Source: Thiotrichaceae bacterium (GTDB lineage: Bacteria > Pseudomonadota > Gammaproteobacteria > SZUA-140). From it: a DNA stretch of 37,237 nucleotides. The notes under the pieces are model-generated. The model had not been told where the DNA came from, searched no databases, and saw only the letters and a list, made by a program, of their open reading frames with translations. Positions within the stretch are counted from its first letter, which is position 1; every line of letters starts with the position of its first letter. The stretch is from assembly GCA_002401765.2 (NCBI GenBank), contig NVTY02000050.1, positions 1 through 37,237 on the forward strand. The letters run 5' to 3'. Of the stretch, positions 1 through 7,449 are shown piece by piece. A program made the translations under genes and the position numbers.

Positions 1-294
1 CCACGTAAAGAAATGCCGAAAGGAATTTCTTTTAAACTAACCGACTACATCGAACTCGTTGACCTCAGTGGTCGTATGATCAGAGAAGACAAAAAAGGCT
101 GCATCGACCCCGCATTATCTCCCATCCTTCAGCGTTTAAACATCGAAGCAAAACACTGGGCCTATCTCATCAACAATTTTGAAAGCCAATTCAAATCATT
201 TGTGGGCACTGCGTACAAACTGAAGCAAGTCTGCCGGTCACTCGGCTATCAACGCATCCCCGGCATACGCGGGTGTGAAACTTACTTCCCGTAA
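1..294 (+). CDS. REP-associated tyrosine transposase (RAYT), C-terminal part, cut by window start
   Basis: The open frame runs from base 1 to a TAA at 292-294 and has no start of its own in the window; it begins with PRKEMPKG. The 97 visible residues match, with only scattered substitutions, the C-terminal part of the transposase at 36665-37237, including the endings GIRGCETYFP. That second copy carries the upstream RAYT hallmark YVDLNPVRA, and this is what identifies the family. RAYTs are Y1/HUH-type single-strand nucleases linked to REP sequences. The catalytic part of this copy lies outside the window. Its 3' end points into the window, opposite to the other copy, so the two converge. Whether it is intact cannot be judged from here. 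Confidence 0.85.
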   Translation, partial: PRKEMPKGISFKLTDYIELVDLSGRMIREDKKGCIDPALSPILQRLNIEAKHWAYLINNFESQFKSFVGTAYKLKQVCRSLGYQRIPGIRGCETYFP

Positions 295-506
295 CGCAAC
301 ACACTGCGACTTAACGTAAAGCATGATCAATGCCATAATTGAGCGTTGCTGGTGGAAGGGTTTCAGGAAATAGAGTGAAACTAGGTTGATAGATGGCTGC
401 TTTCAATAGAAGCATGAACATTCCGCAGTAATGCCACTAAATTAAATCAACAGTAATGAGTCTGGTGGTTGTAAATAAATTTTTAAAATGGATGTCTGTT
501 TAGTTG
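1..506. repeat. Left arm of long inverted repeat (RAYT 3' end plus downstream sequence)
   Basis: Reading this stretch forward and 36454-36958 as reverse complement gives the same succession: RAYT C-terminal codons, the stop, then shared words such as GCGACTTAACGTAAAG, ATGATCAATGCCAT, GATAGATGGCT, CTTTCAATAGAA and TTTTAAAATGGATGTCT. Similarity thus continues about 200 bases past the stop codon, to the motif GGATGTCT(T)GTTTAG, which looks like the 3' boundary of the element. The rest of 295-610 is non-coding as far as I can see. The arm continues left of the window by an unknown amount. Confidence 0.8.
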
Positions 507-557
507 ATGAGTCTGGTGGTTGTAAATAAATTTTTAAAATGGATGTCTGTTTAGTTG
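456..557. repeat. Perfect 51-bp tandem duplication at the RAYT downstream boundary
   Basis: Bases 456-506 and 507-557 are identical 51-bp units beginning ATGAGTCTGGTGGTTG and ending GTCTGTTTAGTTG. The 10-bp end of the unit, TGTTTAGTTG, is copied once more at 558-567 and partly at 568-574. The right arm has only one copy of the TTTTAAAATGGATGTCT block, although its GATGTCTTGTTTAGCG end is also present twice. This looks like slippage or duplication at the element end. Confidence 0.9.
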
Positions 558-610
558 TGTTTAGTTGTTTAGTTATGATGGCGCTATGAAGTCGGGCGTG
601 GTGTTTTAAC

Positions 611-638
611 TTGAATGCTTTCTCTGTAGCTATATACT
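611..638 (+). promoter_or_regulatory. Candidate sigma70 promoter for the DUF2934 gene
   Basis: TTGAAT at 611-616 and TATACT at 633-638 are separated by 16 bases and resemble -35 and -10 boxes. The start codon at 673 follows about 35 bases later, with AAGGAG at 659-664. This is a motif match by eye only. Confidence 0.4.
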
Positions 639-672
639 GTGTTGTGTATCTTGATGACAAGGAGAGACTTCA

Positions 673-903
673 ATGACACAGAAAAAACCGTCGGTAAAGA
701 GAAGGGCGATTGTGAGGAAGCCAGTGATGCAGTTTGTGGCGGCGCACCATGAATCACCACTCGGTGATTCAGCCGGGCGTCAGCGTAAGATTGAAGAGGC
801 TGCTTACCTCATCGCGGAACAGCGTGATTTCCAAGGTGATCATGCGTTTGATGATTGGTTGCAGGCAGAAGCGTTGATTGATGCGAGGCACTTAAATCAT
901 TAA
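673..903 (+). CDS. Small DUF2934 domain protein
   Basis: This is a 76-residue protein. The basic N-terminus (KKPSVKRRAIVRK) is followed from about residue 38 by IEEAAYLIAEQRDFQG and DWLQAEALI, the pattern of the DUF2934 family (an AAYxxAE segment, then a WLxAE segment). The family is small, cytosolic by prediction, and of unknown function. The start is supported by AAGGAG about 8 bases upstream and by a promoter-like pair at 611-638. It stands alone between the RAYT repeat and the oxidoreductase gene, so the context gives no functional hint. Family call fairly sure; function unknown. Confidence 0.75.
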   Translation: MTQKKPSVKRRAIVRKPVMQFVAAHHESPLGDSAGRQRKIEEAAYLIAEQRDFQGDHAFDDWLQAEALIDARHLNH

Positions 904-993
904 TAGTTATTGATATCGGTTTCTGCTTAATCCCGTTGCAGCTTTGCTGGCGGCAGGCCACAATGCAGACTAGCCATTTGAGTTGGGGTAAAT

Positions 994-2538
994 ATGAGTA
1001 ATCCTGTCGTTGCAGATAATAGACCTAAAAAAGTCATTTTAGTGAAGGGGCAGGAGTATGATTACTGCACCTGTGGGCGCTCGAAAAAGCAGCCTTTTTG
1101 CGATGGCTCTCATGCAGGCACTGATTTTAAGCCAAAACCATTTATCGCTGAGAAGGGCGGCGAAGCCTATCTCTGTACTTGCAAGCAGACGGCGCGCGCA
1201 CCCTTTTGTGATGGTTCGCATAAGCAACTGTCGGATGAGCAGGTGGGGAAAGAAGGGCCTTCGTTGCAGAAAAAGAAAGAGGGCATGCCTGAGGCTGTGG
1301 CTACCGTGGAAGAGCCAACCGTTACCTTGATTCATCAGCTTGCAAACGAGGGTTTGTCGACGGTGGGCCATCACGGTCCGATGACCTCAATGGGGGTGCC
1401 GCGGAATCAATTGCCTCATTGGGATGATCTGCAGGTGATGACGGCGCAGATGGCAACTAAACCATTAATGGAAGACCATGCGGTTGGCACTGAGTTGGTG
1501 ATTGGGCCTGGGGCTAAAAAACCATTGGTGTTGAAGATTCCGCTATTTGTTGCTGATATGAGCTTTGGGGCGTTATCGCAAGAGGCAAAAGTATCGCTGG
1601 CAAGAGGTGCTGAGTTGGCGGGCACAGGTATCTGTTCTGGGGAAGGCGGCATGCTGCCTGAAGAGCAGCAAGAGAATTCGCGTTATTTCTATGAGCTGGC
1701 AAGCGCTGAGTTTGGTTATGATGAAAGTCTGTTGAATCAGGTGCAGGCATTTCATTTTAAGGGTGGGCAGGGTGCCAAGAGTGGCACTGGCGGGCATCTC
1801 CCGGGGAATAAAAACACTGCTAAAATTGCCAGCGTGCGTGGGATTCCAGTGGGCACCCCTGCGGTTTCGCCGCCAACCTTTAAACATCTCTCTACGGTGG
1901 TTGATTTCAGGCGCTTTGCCGACCGTGTACGAGAGCTCAGCGGTGGGATACCGATAGGCTTTAAACTGAGTGCAAATCATATCGAACGTGACATCCAGTT
2001 TGCACTTGATGCCAGTGCGGACTACATCATCCTTGATGGTCGTGGTGGTGGCACCGGGGCTGCGCCGGAGATGTTTCGTGATCATATTAGTGTACCGACG
2101 ATTCCGGCACTGGCCCGTGCGCGTCGCTTTCTTGATCAGCAAGGGGCGAGTGGCCGTGTGACATTGATTATTACTGGTGGGCTGCGTGTACCGATTGATT
2201 TTGTGAAGGCGCTGGCGTTGGGTGCCGATGGCGTGGCACTCGCTAATAGCGCGATGCAGGCGCTTGGCTGTGTGGCGGCAAGGATGTGCAATACCAATCA
2301 CTGCCCGACGGGTATCGCGACGCAAGATGAGACGTTACGGCAGTTGCTAAATATTGAAAAGGCATCAGGCCAGCTGGCCAGTTTTTTTTCTGCCTCTACG
2401 GCGTTGATGCAGGTGATGGCACGCGCCTGTGGGCATGATCACCTGAATAAATTCGAGAAGGATGATCTTGCGACCTGGCATCGCGAAATGGCGCAATTAT
2501 CTGGCGTGAATTACGCCGGTTTTACTGATCTGGCTTGA
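994..2538 (+). CDS. FMN-binding glutamate synthase family protein with two N-terminal CDGSH iron-sulfur domains
   Basis: This 514-residue protein has two CDGSH-type modules near the N-terminus: C25, C27, C36 and H40 in the first, C61, C63, C72 and H76 in the second, each ending FCDGSH. Each should hold a 2Fe-2S cluster with 3Cys-1His ligation. From about residue 130 it is a GltB-type synthase domain, a TIM barrel that binds FMN, with GGQGAKSGTGGHLPG, LDGRGGGTGAAP and ITGGLR. C426, C432 and C437 fit the C-x5-C-x4-C ligand pattern of the 3Fe-4S cluster in glutamate synthases. It has no amidotransferase domain, so it is probably not a stand-alone glutamate synthase; an electron-transfer oxidoreductase role is inferred. 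It ends just before the GNAT gene, giving a likely two-gene unit. Confidence 0.9.
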   Translation: MSNPVVADNRPKKVILVKGQEYDYCTCGRSKKQPFCDGSHAGTDFKPKPFIAEKGGEAYLCTCKQTARAPFCDGSHKQLSDEQVGKEGPSLQKKKEGMPEAVATVEEPTVTLIHQLANEGLSTVGHHGPMTSMGVPRNQLPHWDDLQVMTAQMATKPLMEDHAVGTELVIGPGAKKPLVLKIPLFVADMSFGALSQEAKVSLARGAELAGTGICSGEGGMLPEEQQENSRYFYELASAEFGYDESLLNQVQAFHFKGGQGAKSGTGGHLPGNKNTAKIASVRGIPVGTPAVSPPTFKHLSTVVDFRRFADRVRELSGGIPIGFKLSANHIERDIQFALDASADYIILDGRGGGTGAAPEMFRDHISVPTIPALARARRFLDQQGASGRVTLIITGGLRVPIDFVKALALGADGVALANSAMQALGCVAARMCNTNHCPTGIATQDETLRQLLNIEKASGQLASFFSASTALMQVMARACGHDHLNKFEKDDLATWHREMAQLSGVNYAGFTDLA

Positions 2539-2540
2539 GA

Positions 2541-2972
2541 ATGATGAAGATAGCAATAGCAGAATCCGTGCAGGCAATCGAGGCCTGTTTTCCCGTGATG
2601 TTTGCGTTGCGCCCTCATTTGACTGCAGAGGTGTTTGTCGAGCGTGTTCGGCAGCAGCAATCTCAAGGCTATAGGTTGGCTTATCTTGAGGCGGCTGAAC
2701 AGTCAGTGGCGGTAGCAGTAGCAGGCTTTCGCATTGGCAATAACCTTGCGTGGGGTAAATTCCTGTATGTGGATGACCTGGTGACAGCAGCAGAGCAGCG
2801 TTCGCATGGATATGGCAAGGCGCTGTTGAACTGGCTTAATGAATATGCGATTCAAGAGGGTTGTTTGCAGCTACATCTGGATTCAGGAACGCAGCGTAAA
2901 GAGGCGCATCGTTTTTATGAGCGAGAGCAGCTGGCAGTGACGGGGTTTCATTTTGCGCGGAACCTTCAGTAG
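2541..2972 (+). CDS. GNAT family N-acetyltransferase
   Basis: The protein is 143 residues from the ATG at 2541; a TTG at 2535 in the same frame would overlap the upstream stop. The acetyl-CoA binding signature RSHGYGKAL (R/Q-x-x-G-x-G/A) follows the strand FLYVDDLVT, and the final QLHLDSGTQRKEAHRFYER is the typical GNAT motif B with its C-terminal tyrosine. The substrate cannot be told. It follows the CDGSH/glutamate synthase-like gene with only 2 bases between, so they are probably co-transcribed. The family assignment is strong. Confidence 0.88.
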   Translation: MMKIAIAESVQAIEACFPVMFALRPHLTAEVFVERVRQQQSQGYRLAYLEAAEQSVAVAVAGFRIGNNLAWGKFLYVDDLVTAAEQRSHGYGKALLNWLNEYAIQEGCLQLHLDSGTQRKEAHRFYEREQLAVTGFHFARNLQ

Positions 2973-3011
2973 TTTGGGGGTGTGAGGTTGAATAATCGGT
3001 GGAGATGAAGG

Positions 3012-3510
3012 ATGGCACTACTTGAGCATCTAAAAATGATGGCTGATTATCATCAATGGGCACACGCACGGCTGTTGCAGTATGTTGAACCGCTGAGTAA
3101 AGAGGAGTATCACCAGCCTTGCGGCCTTTATTTTACCTCTGTACATGGTACGTATAATCATATGTTGGTGGGTGATTGCCTATGGTATGGGCGATTTGTG
3201 AATGAGCGAGAGGATCTGCCGGGGCTTGATCATGAGTTATGTTCATCCAGAGAGTTGCTAGTGCCCGCGTTAACCGTGCAGTTGAGCAAGTGGGTTGATT
3301 ATGTGGGGCAGCTTACGGAAGAGCAGCTTGAGGGGGAATTAACCTACCGTAGTGTAGTGGGTGAGCAGTATTCACTGCCGATAGGGGGGGTTGTTGGGGC
3401 ATGTCTTTAATTACGGTACTCATCATCGTGGGCAGGTATCAAGCATCGTGACGCAGTTGGGTTATCCATGTCCGGAGATGGACCTGGTCTATTATATGCT
3501 CGCTAGATAG
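3012..3510 (+). pseudogene. DinB family protein, frameshifted at a run of seven G
   Basis: The first frame (3012-3410) encodes 132 residues of a DinB-type four-helix protein: MADYHQWAHARLL at the N-terminus, then GTYNHMLVGDCLWYGRF. It breaks at seven G (3384-3390) and ends soon after as GGVVGACL. Removing one G restores GHVFNYGTHHRGQVSS and continues to a TAG at 3508-3510, with PCPEMDLVYYM near the end. THHRGQ supplies metal-ligand histidines expected in this family, so the broken form would lack part of its metal site. The family includes putative metal-dependent enzymes of thiol metabolism and stress response. A single extra G in a homopolymer may also be a sequencing error, in which case the gene is intact. 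Confidence 0.8.
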
Positions 3511-3839
3511 TGCGGAGTGATTCCTTGTTTTGCGATGTTGTTTAATTTTTATACGAAAATATAGTGTAAAATAAATGGTTGTTTACCGTTAAAAAAAGAG
3601 TGGCTATACTCACGCAAACTCTAGTGTCCGATAACAAAATATAAAGCGCACTGAGGTATAAAAAAAGATAACAGAGCTGTTAGCGTGCGCAGTATTTTGT
3701 GTTCGATTAAAAACAGCCTGAAAGGCATGTAAGAGGGGAGCTTGTGTCACAGTGTTATATTTTCGCGTGGTTACTTAGCTAATAACAACCTTTCTTTCTG
3801 GCCATTTGACGAAGGTTAAGGGATGGGGTTGCGTATCAT
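3511..3839 (+). promoter_or_regulatory. Non-coding leader upstream of the eCIS operon, with sigma70 promoter candidate
   Basis: There is no credible gene in these 329 bases. TTTACC (3582-3587) and TATACT (3605-3610) are spaced by 17 bases, a good sigma70-like pair that would start transcription near 3617 and leave an untranslated leader of about 220 bases. The leader can fold: GCGCAC 3646-3651 pairs with GTGCGC 3685-3690, enclosing TAACA/TGTTA (3669-3673 with 3678-3682). A further small stem GCC-TGAAA-GGC follows near 3716-3728. It is AT-rich compared with the genes around it. The start of the first eCIS gene at 3840 has only a weak Shine-Dalgarno. Confidence 0.45.
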
Positions 3840-4415
3840 ATGATTGATGCTGCTATAGGTCACATTGCCAGTGAGCTCAACCAACACATTAGGCGAACCT
3901 ATTCGCTGAGTGAAGATATGGTGGTGGTCTCCAATTTGCTCGAGCAGGACGGCTCAGTGTCGCCGCACGTCAATAATAAGCTGGTCGTCTTCCTAGTGAA
4001 TATCGAAAAAGATACGGTACCACAGCAGCCCGTCCATATGGCGCGGCCGGGTGGTGGGCGCACCGTCGTGACTAGCGCGCCACTCTATTTAAACCTCTAT
4101 GTGATGGTTGCCGGGAATTTTAGCGGCAGCAATTACACAGAAGGACTCAAATTCATTTCAACGGCGATTAATTTCTTTCAGCGTCAGTCGATGATGGATC
4201 AGCAAAATACGCCAGCGCTGGATAAGCGTATCGAGCGCTTGATGCTCGATATCGAGAACATGGGGATGCATAACCTGAGTGGCTTGTGGGGTATGTTAAG
4301 CGGAAAATACCTGCCGTCGGTGTTGTATAAAATGCGCATGGTGACGTTTGATGCGGACGATGTGCAGCAGCAAGAAAGCCCAATGACAAAATCAGAATTT
4401 ACATTAGGCAATTGA
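3840..4415 (+). CDS. eCIS DUF4255 / Pvc16-like tail terminator protein
   Basis: This 191-residue protein begins MIDAAIGHIASELNQHI and has NNKLVVFLVNIEKD and LYLNLYVMVAGNF, the pattern of the DUF4255 (Pvc16/Afp16 N-terminal) family. Afp16 homologues cap the finished tube and sheath of the particle and fix its length. It is the first gene of the run and its stop overlaps the next ATG by one base (TGATG at 4413-4417), so the two are translationally coupled. The C-terminal tail (QQQESPMTKSEFT) is polar and probably flexible. No catalytic motif is seen or expected. Confidence 0.85.
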   Translation: MIDAAIGHIASELNQHIRRTYSLSEDMVVVSNLLEQDGSVSPHVNNKLVVFLVNIEKDTVPQQPVHMARPGGGRTVVTSAPLYLNLYVMVAGNFSGSNYTEGLKFISTAINFFQRQSMMDQQNTPALDKRIERLMLDIENMGMHNLSGLWGMLSGKYLPSVLYKMRMVTFDADDVQQQESPMTKSEFTLGN

Positions 4416-5281
4416 TGAGTCATTTCGCACCATTACTCACTTTTATCGTTGAACATGGTTTTTATGACGATGGACTGGCGCATGGTCTGTCATTTCAGCC
4501 CTGCGAACGTACGGCAAGTGTGATGGCTAATGCTGGCTTGATGGTAAAGCGAGTGCCGGGTGGCATCACGGTGTTGTTTGATGAGGAATTGCGTGAGTCA
4601 CTGCAGCTTTATGCCGGGGATGATGAACCGCTTGATCTGGTCTTTAAGGTCTACCCCCAAGAGGCTGCATTTAAAAGCCGCACCGAGCTCTTATTAGATA
4701 GTAAAACGCTGTTGTATGTGAGTAACCATTCGCCTCCTGATGAAGTGAATGACAGTATCAAGTTGCATAGTGGGCCGTTCATATCTATGATCGACACCAT
4801 AAAAGTAGATTCAGGTACGTTAGACGGTGTGCTAGATCGACGGGACAAGCTGATACCGCCTTTTTTTGTGGTGAGTTTGCGTATTGATAAAGCGCATCTA
4901 AGTGGGGTTGGTTCGTCGAGTGGTGTGGCATCTAAACGTTACTATATAAAGATAAAAGAACGGCAGGTGTTCTGGAAATACTATCTGATGGGGGCCCTTG
5001 CAAGAGACAACGTATACCTTTCAGATGTTGATGGCATCGCTGAGTTTGTCTCGATGGGGAAAGAGCAGTTAGCGGGGCAGCGTGAAGCGATGACATTTCG
5101 CACAGAGAAGAAGTTGCCTTTAAAGGCGAGTTCTGATTATCGATTTCAATTGAAAGAGACAGATAGTAATGGCGACAAGGTAATTATTAAGCGCTTGCCG
5201 ATGGCAGAAGTCACGCGTTTTGGGCGTGATGTTATCGACGGCAGTAGTGAGGTTGTGTCGGAAATTTACATTAACTGTTAA
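4415..5281 (+). CDS. Unrecognised eCIS-linked protein between cap and sheath genes
   Basis: I do not recognise a family for this 288-residue protein. The ATG at 4415 overlaps the stop of the DUF4255 gene; a TTG at 4412 is the alternative start. It opens with SHFAPLLTFIVEHGFYDDG and is rich in alternating hydrophobic residues, suggesting a beta-rich fold. It has no signal peptide or membrane segment, so it is probably cytosolic or part of the particle. Residues such as SGPFISMIDTIKVDS and KRYYIKIKERQVFWKYYLMG look like strand-forming segments. Lying between the cap and sheath genes, it could be a cap adaptor or an assembly factor, but this is inferred from position only. Confidence 0.7.
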   Translation: MSHFAPLLTFIVEHGFYDDGLAHGLSFQPCERTASVMANAGLMVKRVPGGITVLFDEELRESLQLYAGDDEPLDLVFKVYPQEAAFKSRTELLLDSKTLLYVSNHSPPDEVNDSIKLHSGPFISMIDTIKVDSGTLDGVLDRRDKLIPPFFVVSLRIDKAHLSGVGSSSGVASKRYYIKIKERQVFWKYYLMGALARDNVYLSDVDGIAEFVSMGKEQLAGQREAMTFRTEKKLPLKASSDYRFQLKETDSNGDKVIIKRLPMAEVTRFGRDVIDGSSEVVSEIYINC

Positions 5282-5302
5282 CAGTATCATAAGGGAGATA
5301 TT

Positions 5303-6838
5303 ATGGGACAGATGAAAACACCGGGCGTCTACATTGTAGAAAAGAACGCCTTTCCTAACTCTGTTGTTGAAGTAGCAACAGCCGTGCCCGCTTTTATAGG
5401 CTATACCGAGAGGGCGGATAATAAAGGCAAGACGTTGTCGAATAAGCCGTGGCGCATCACCTCGATGTCTGAGTTCCATAATTATTTTGGTTTTGCCCCC
5501 AGTGCAGACTTTGGTATTGAAGAGAAGCCTGCGGATTCATTTGATGAGGCTGCTTTTATTCTCGCTGGAAAAGAGTATCTGTTAAATCAAAATGCAGGAA
5601 AATACCTGCTCTATTATAGTTTGCTACTGTTTTTTCAGAACGGTGGCGGCCCTTGCTATATCGTCTCTGTCGGTCGTTATGGCGATGATGTTGATGCCGG
5701 TAAGCTCTCTAAAGGCATTGGCCTGCTAGTGAAAGAGCAGGAACCCACCATGGTCGTGATGCCTGAAACAGTTTTGCTGGCCGAGGCGGACAGCATTAGT
5801 GTGCAACAAGCGGCGCTTGCCCACTGTGGCGGTAAGATGCGTAATCGTGTTGCGATACTCGATGTATGGGGGGGTGAAAAAGATCGCCAGGATCCAGCCG
5901 GGGATTGTATCGATAACTTTCGTTCCGCACTGGGCATCAATTATCTCGACTTCTCAATGGCCTATTACCCCTGGGTAAACACCACCATTGTTCAGGAGAG
6001 CGAGCTGGGCTTTGAAAACATTGCTAATCCTGATGTTTTGCAAGGGTTGCTGCGCACCGAGCTAGGAATAGGTGAAGCGGCCGATGATAATAGCACGCCG
6101 AAACAGACACAGCAGATCGAGATGATTAACAACATCACTAGCACCTGGGATGGTAAGTCATCTGAGGAAGTGATTGCGGATAAGATGCTGCTGAATAAGA
6201 GCCTGCGTGCATCAAGCCCAGTGTACGGCAACCTGATTAAAGAGATGCGTGAACAGCTAAACTTACTGCCGCCTGCTGCTGCGATGGCGGGTATTTTTAC
6301 CATGGTCGATAATACGCGTGGCGTATGGAAGGCGCCTGCGAATGTAAGTCTGAGTGCGGTGGTTTCTCCTGCTGTTAATATCACGCATGATGAGCAGGAA
6401 GACCTGAACGTAACGACACAGGGTAAATCGATTAATGCAATTCGCTCATTCATTGGCGAAGGAACGTTAGTGTGGGGTGCGCGCACACTGGATGGCAATA
6501 GTCTGGACTGGCGCTATATTAACGTACGCCGTACCATGATCATGCTTGAAGAGTCTATTCGCCTGGCATCAAAGGCATACGTTTTTGAGCCTAATACGGC
6601 GAATACCTGGGTAACGATCAAGAGTATGATTCGCAACTTCTTAACCGGTATTTGGAAACGTGGTGGATTAGCAGGTGCAAGTCCTGATGATGCGTTTAGT
6701 GTTAACGTTGGCCTTGGTGAGACGATGACATCTGAGGATATTCTTGAGGGGGTTTTAAGGGTGACTGTACTGGTTGCTATTTCACGTCCAGCGGAATTTA
6801 TTGAAATTACTTTTCAGCAGCAGATGCAAAAATCGTAG
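5303..6838 (+). CDS. Contractile tail sheath protein (Afp2/Pvc2 type)
   Basis: This 511-residue sheath subunit starts MGQMKTPGVYIVEKN, the conserved N-terminal arm of contractile sheaths (TPGVYI), followed by VATAVPAFIGYTERA. The C-terminal conserved domain has FEPNTANTWVTIKSMIRNFL, a WKRGGLAG segment and the last strand VLVAISRPAEFIEITFQQQ, which is typical of sheath proteins from phage gp18 to AFP/PVC. It polymerises around the tube and drives injection on contraction. The strong GGGAG at 5293-5297 supports the start. AFP and PVC carry several sheath paralogues, whereas only this one is seen here. It is not near any ClpV-type recycling gene. Confidence 0.95.
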   Translation: MGQMKTPGVYIVEKNAFPNSVVEVATAVPAFIGYTERADNKGKTLSNKPWRITSMSEFHNYFGFAPSADFGIEEKPADSFDEAAFILAGKEYLLNQNAGKYLLYYSLLLFFQNGGGPCYIVSVGRYGDDVDAGKLSKGIGLLVKEQEPTMVVMPETVLLAEADSISVQQAALAHCGGKMRNRVAILDVWGGEKDRQDPAGDCIDNFRSALGINYLDFSMAYYPWVNTTIVQESELGFENIANPDVLQGLLRTELGIGEAADDNSTPKQTQQIEMINNITSTWDGKSSEEVIADKMLLNKSLRASSPVYGNLIKEMREQLNLLPPAAAMAGIFTMVDNTRGVWKAPANVSLSAVVSPAVNITHDEQEDLNVTTQGKSINAIRSFIGEGTLVWGARTLDGNSLDWRYINVRRTMIMLEESIRLASKAYVFEPNTANTWVTIKSMIRNFLTGIWKRGGLAGASPDDAFSVNVGLGETMTSEDILEGVLRVTVLVAISRPAEFIEITFQQQMQKS

Positions 6839-6905
6839 TTTGAAGTTTAATACGATTATTTAAAATAATGATTCTCGAAGTTAATTATAAATAGGGAGGT
6901 GTGAT

Positions 6906-7364
6906 ATGGCTGATGATGGATCTGCACAATCGACAACGGTATGGCCGTTACCAAAATTTTACTTTGAAGTAAAATGGGACAGCGAAGTATTGTCATTTCA
7001 GGAGGTCTCTGGGCTTGATATTGAAGCACAGCCGATTGAGTATCGCCATGGTGATAGTCCTGAGTTCTCTACCATTAAAATGCCGGGGCTTAAGAAGTCA
7101 AGCAACGTGACCATGAAAAAAGGTGTTTTCAAATCGGATAACAAATTCTGGGACTGGTTTAATCAGATCAAAATGAACACCGTGAAACGTGTGCCCGTGA
7201 CGATTAGTCTGCTAGACGAGGCGAAGGCACCCACCATGGTATGGACGCTAACGAACGCCTGGCCAACTAAGATCACAGGGACTGATCTTAAGGCGGATGG
7301 TAATGAAGCGGCTATTGAGACGATTGAGATTGTTCATGAAGGCATAACGATCGCAAACGCGTAA
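6906..7364 (+). CDS. Inner tube protein (Afp1/Pvc1-like, gp19 family)
   Basis: The protein is 152 residues, a normal length for tail-tube subunits of the T4 gp19/Hcp fold. It has PLPKFYFEVKWDSE, FQEVSGLDIEAQPIEYRHGD, KMPGLKKSSNVTMKKGVF and NAWPTKITGTDLKADGNE, which are the conserved strands and loop of eCIS tube proteins. Tube rings stack inside the sheath and carry the payload. The very strong ribosome site AGGGAGGT at 6893-6900, five bases from ATG, fits a subunit needed in many copies. A stable hairpin (7386-7420) follows the stop and may separate its expression from the next tube gene. Confidence 0.94.
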   Translation: MADDGSAQSTTVWPLPKFYFEVKWDSEVLSFQEVSGLDIEAQPIEYRHGDSPEFSTIKMPGLKKSSNVTMKKGVFKSDNKFWDWFNQIKMNTVKRVPVTISLLDEAKAPTMVWTLTNAWPTKITGTDLKADGNEAAIETIEIVHEGITIANA

Positions 7365-7385
7365 AGTACTCGTTTCAAAATATGC

Positions 7386-7420
7386 TAACAGCAGGTGTGG
7401 TTTCGCCACATCTGCTGTTA
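7386..7420 (+). promoter_or_regulatory. 15-bp hairpin between the two tube genes
   Basis: TAACAGCAGGTGTGG (7386-7400) pairs with CCACATCTGCTGTTA (7406-7420) across a TTTCG loop. All 15 positions pair, with a single G-U wobble. There is no T-run after it, so it is not a classic intrinsic terminator. A 3'-end stabiliser or processing/attenuation element for the abundant tube transcript is more likely, by inference. Confidence 0.7.
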
Positions 7421-7449
7421 ACGATTGCTATTACAGGGTGAATGATTGA

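Noticed and set aside
456..557. CRISPR-like repeat array
   Set aside because: Only two abutting 51-bp units with no spacers and no cas genes nearby.
442..660. Minus-strand open frame over the tandem repeat
   Set aside because: Its repeated peptide comes only from the 51-bp duplication; no ribosome site or family match.
1573..2325. Long minus-strand open frame opposite the glutamate synthase-like gene
   Set aside because: It is rich in H, R and T residues, has no domain, and lies wholly within a gene with clear family motifs, so it is a shadow.
3012..3410. Intact 132-residue DinB protein
   Set aside because: The conserved HHRGQ C-terminal segment is found in the +1 shifted frame right after a G7 run, so the short form is truncated.
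7386..7420. Intrinsic transcription terminator
   Set aside because: The stem is strong but is not followed by a T-run, and the run of genes continues downstream.
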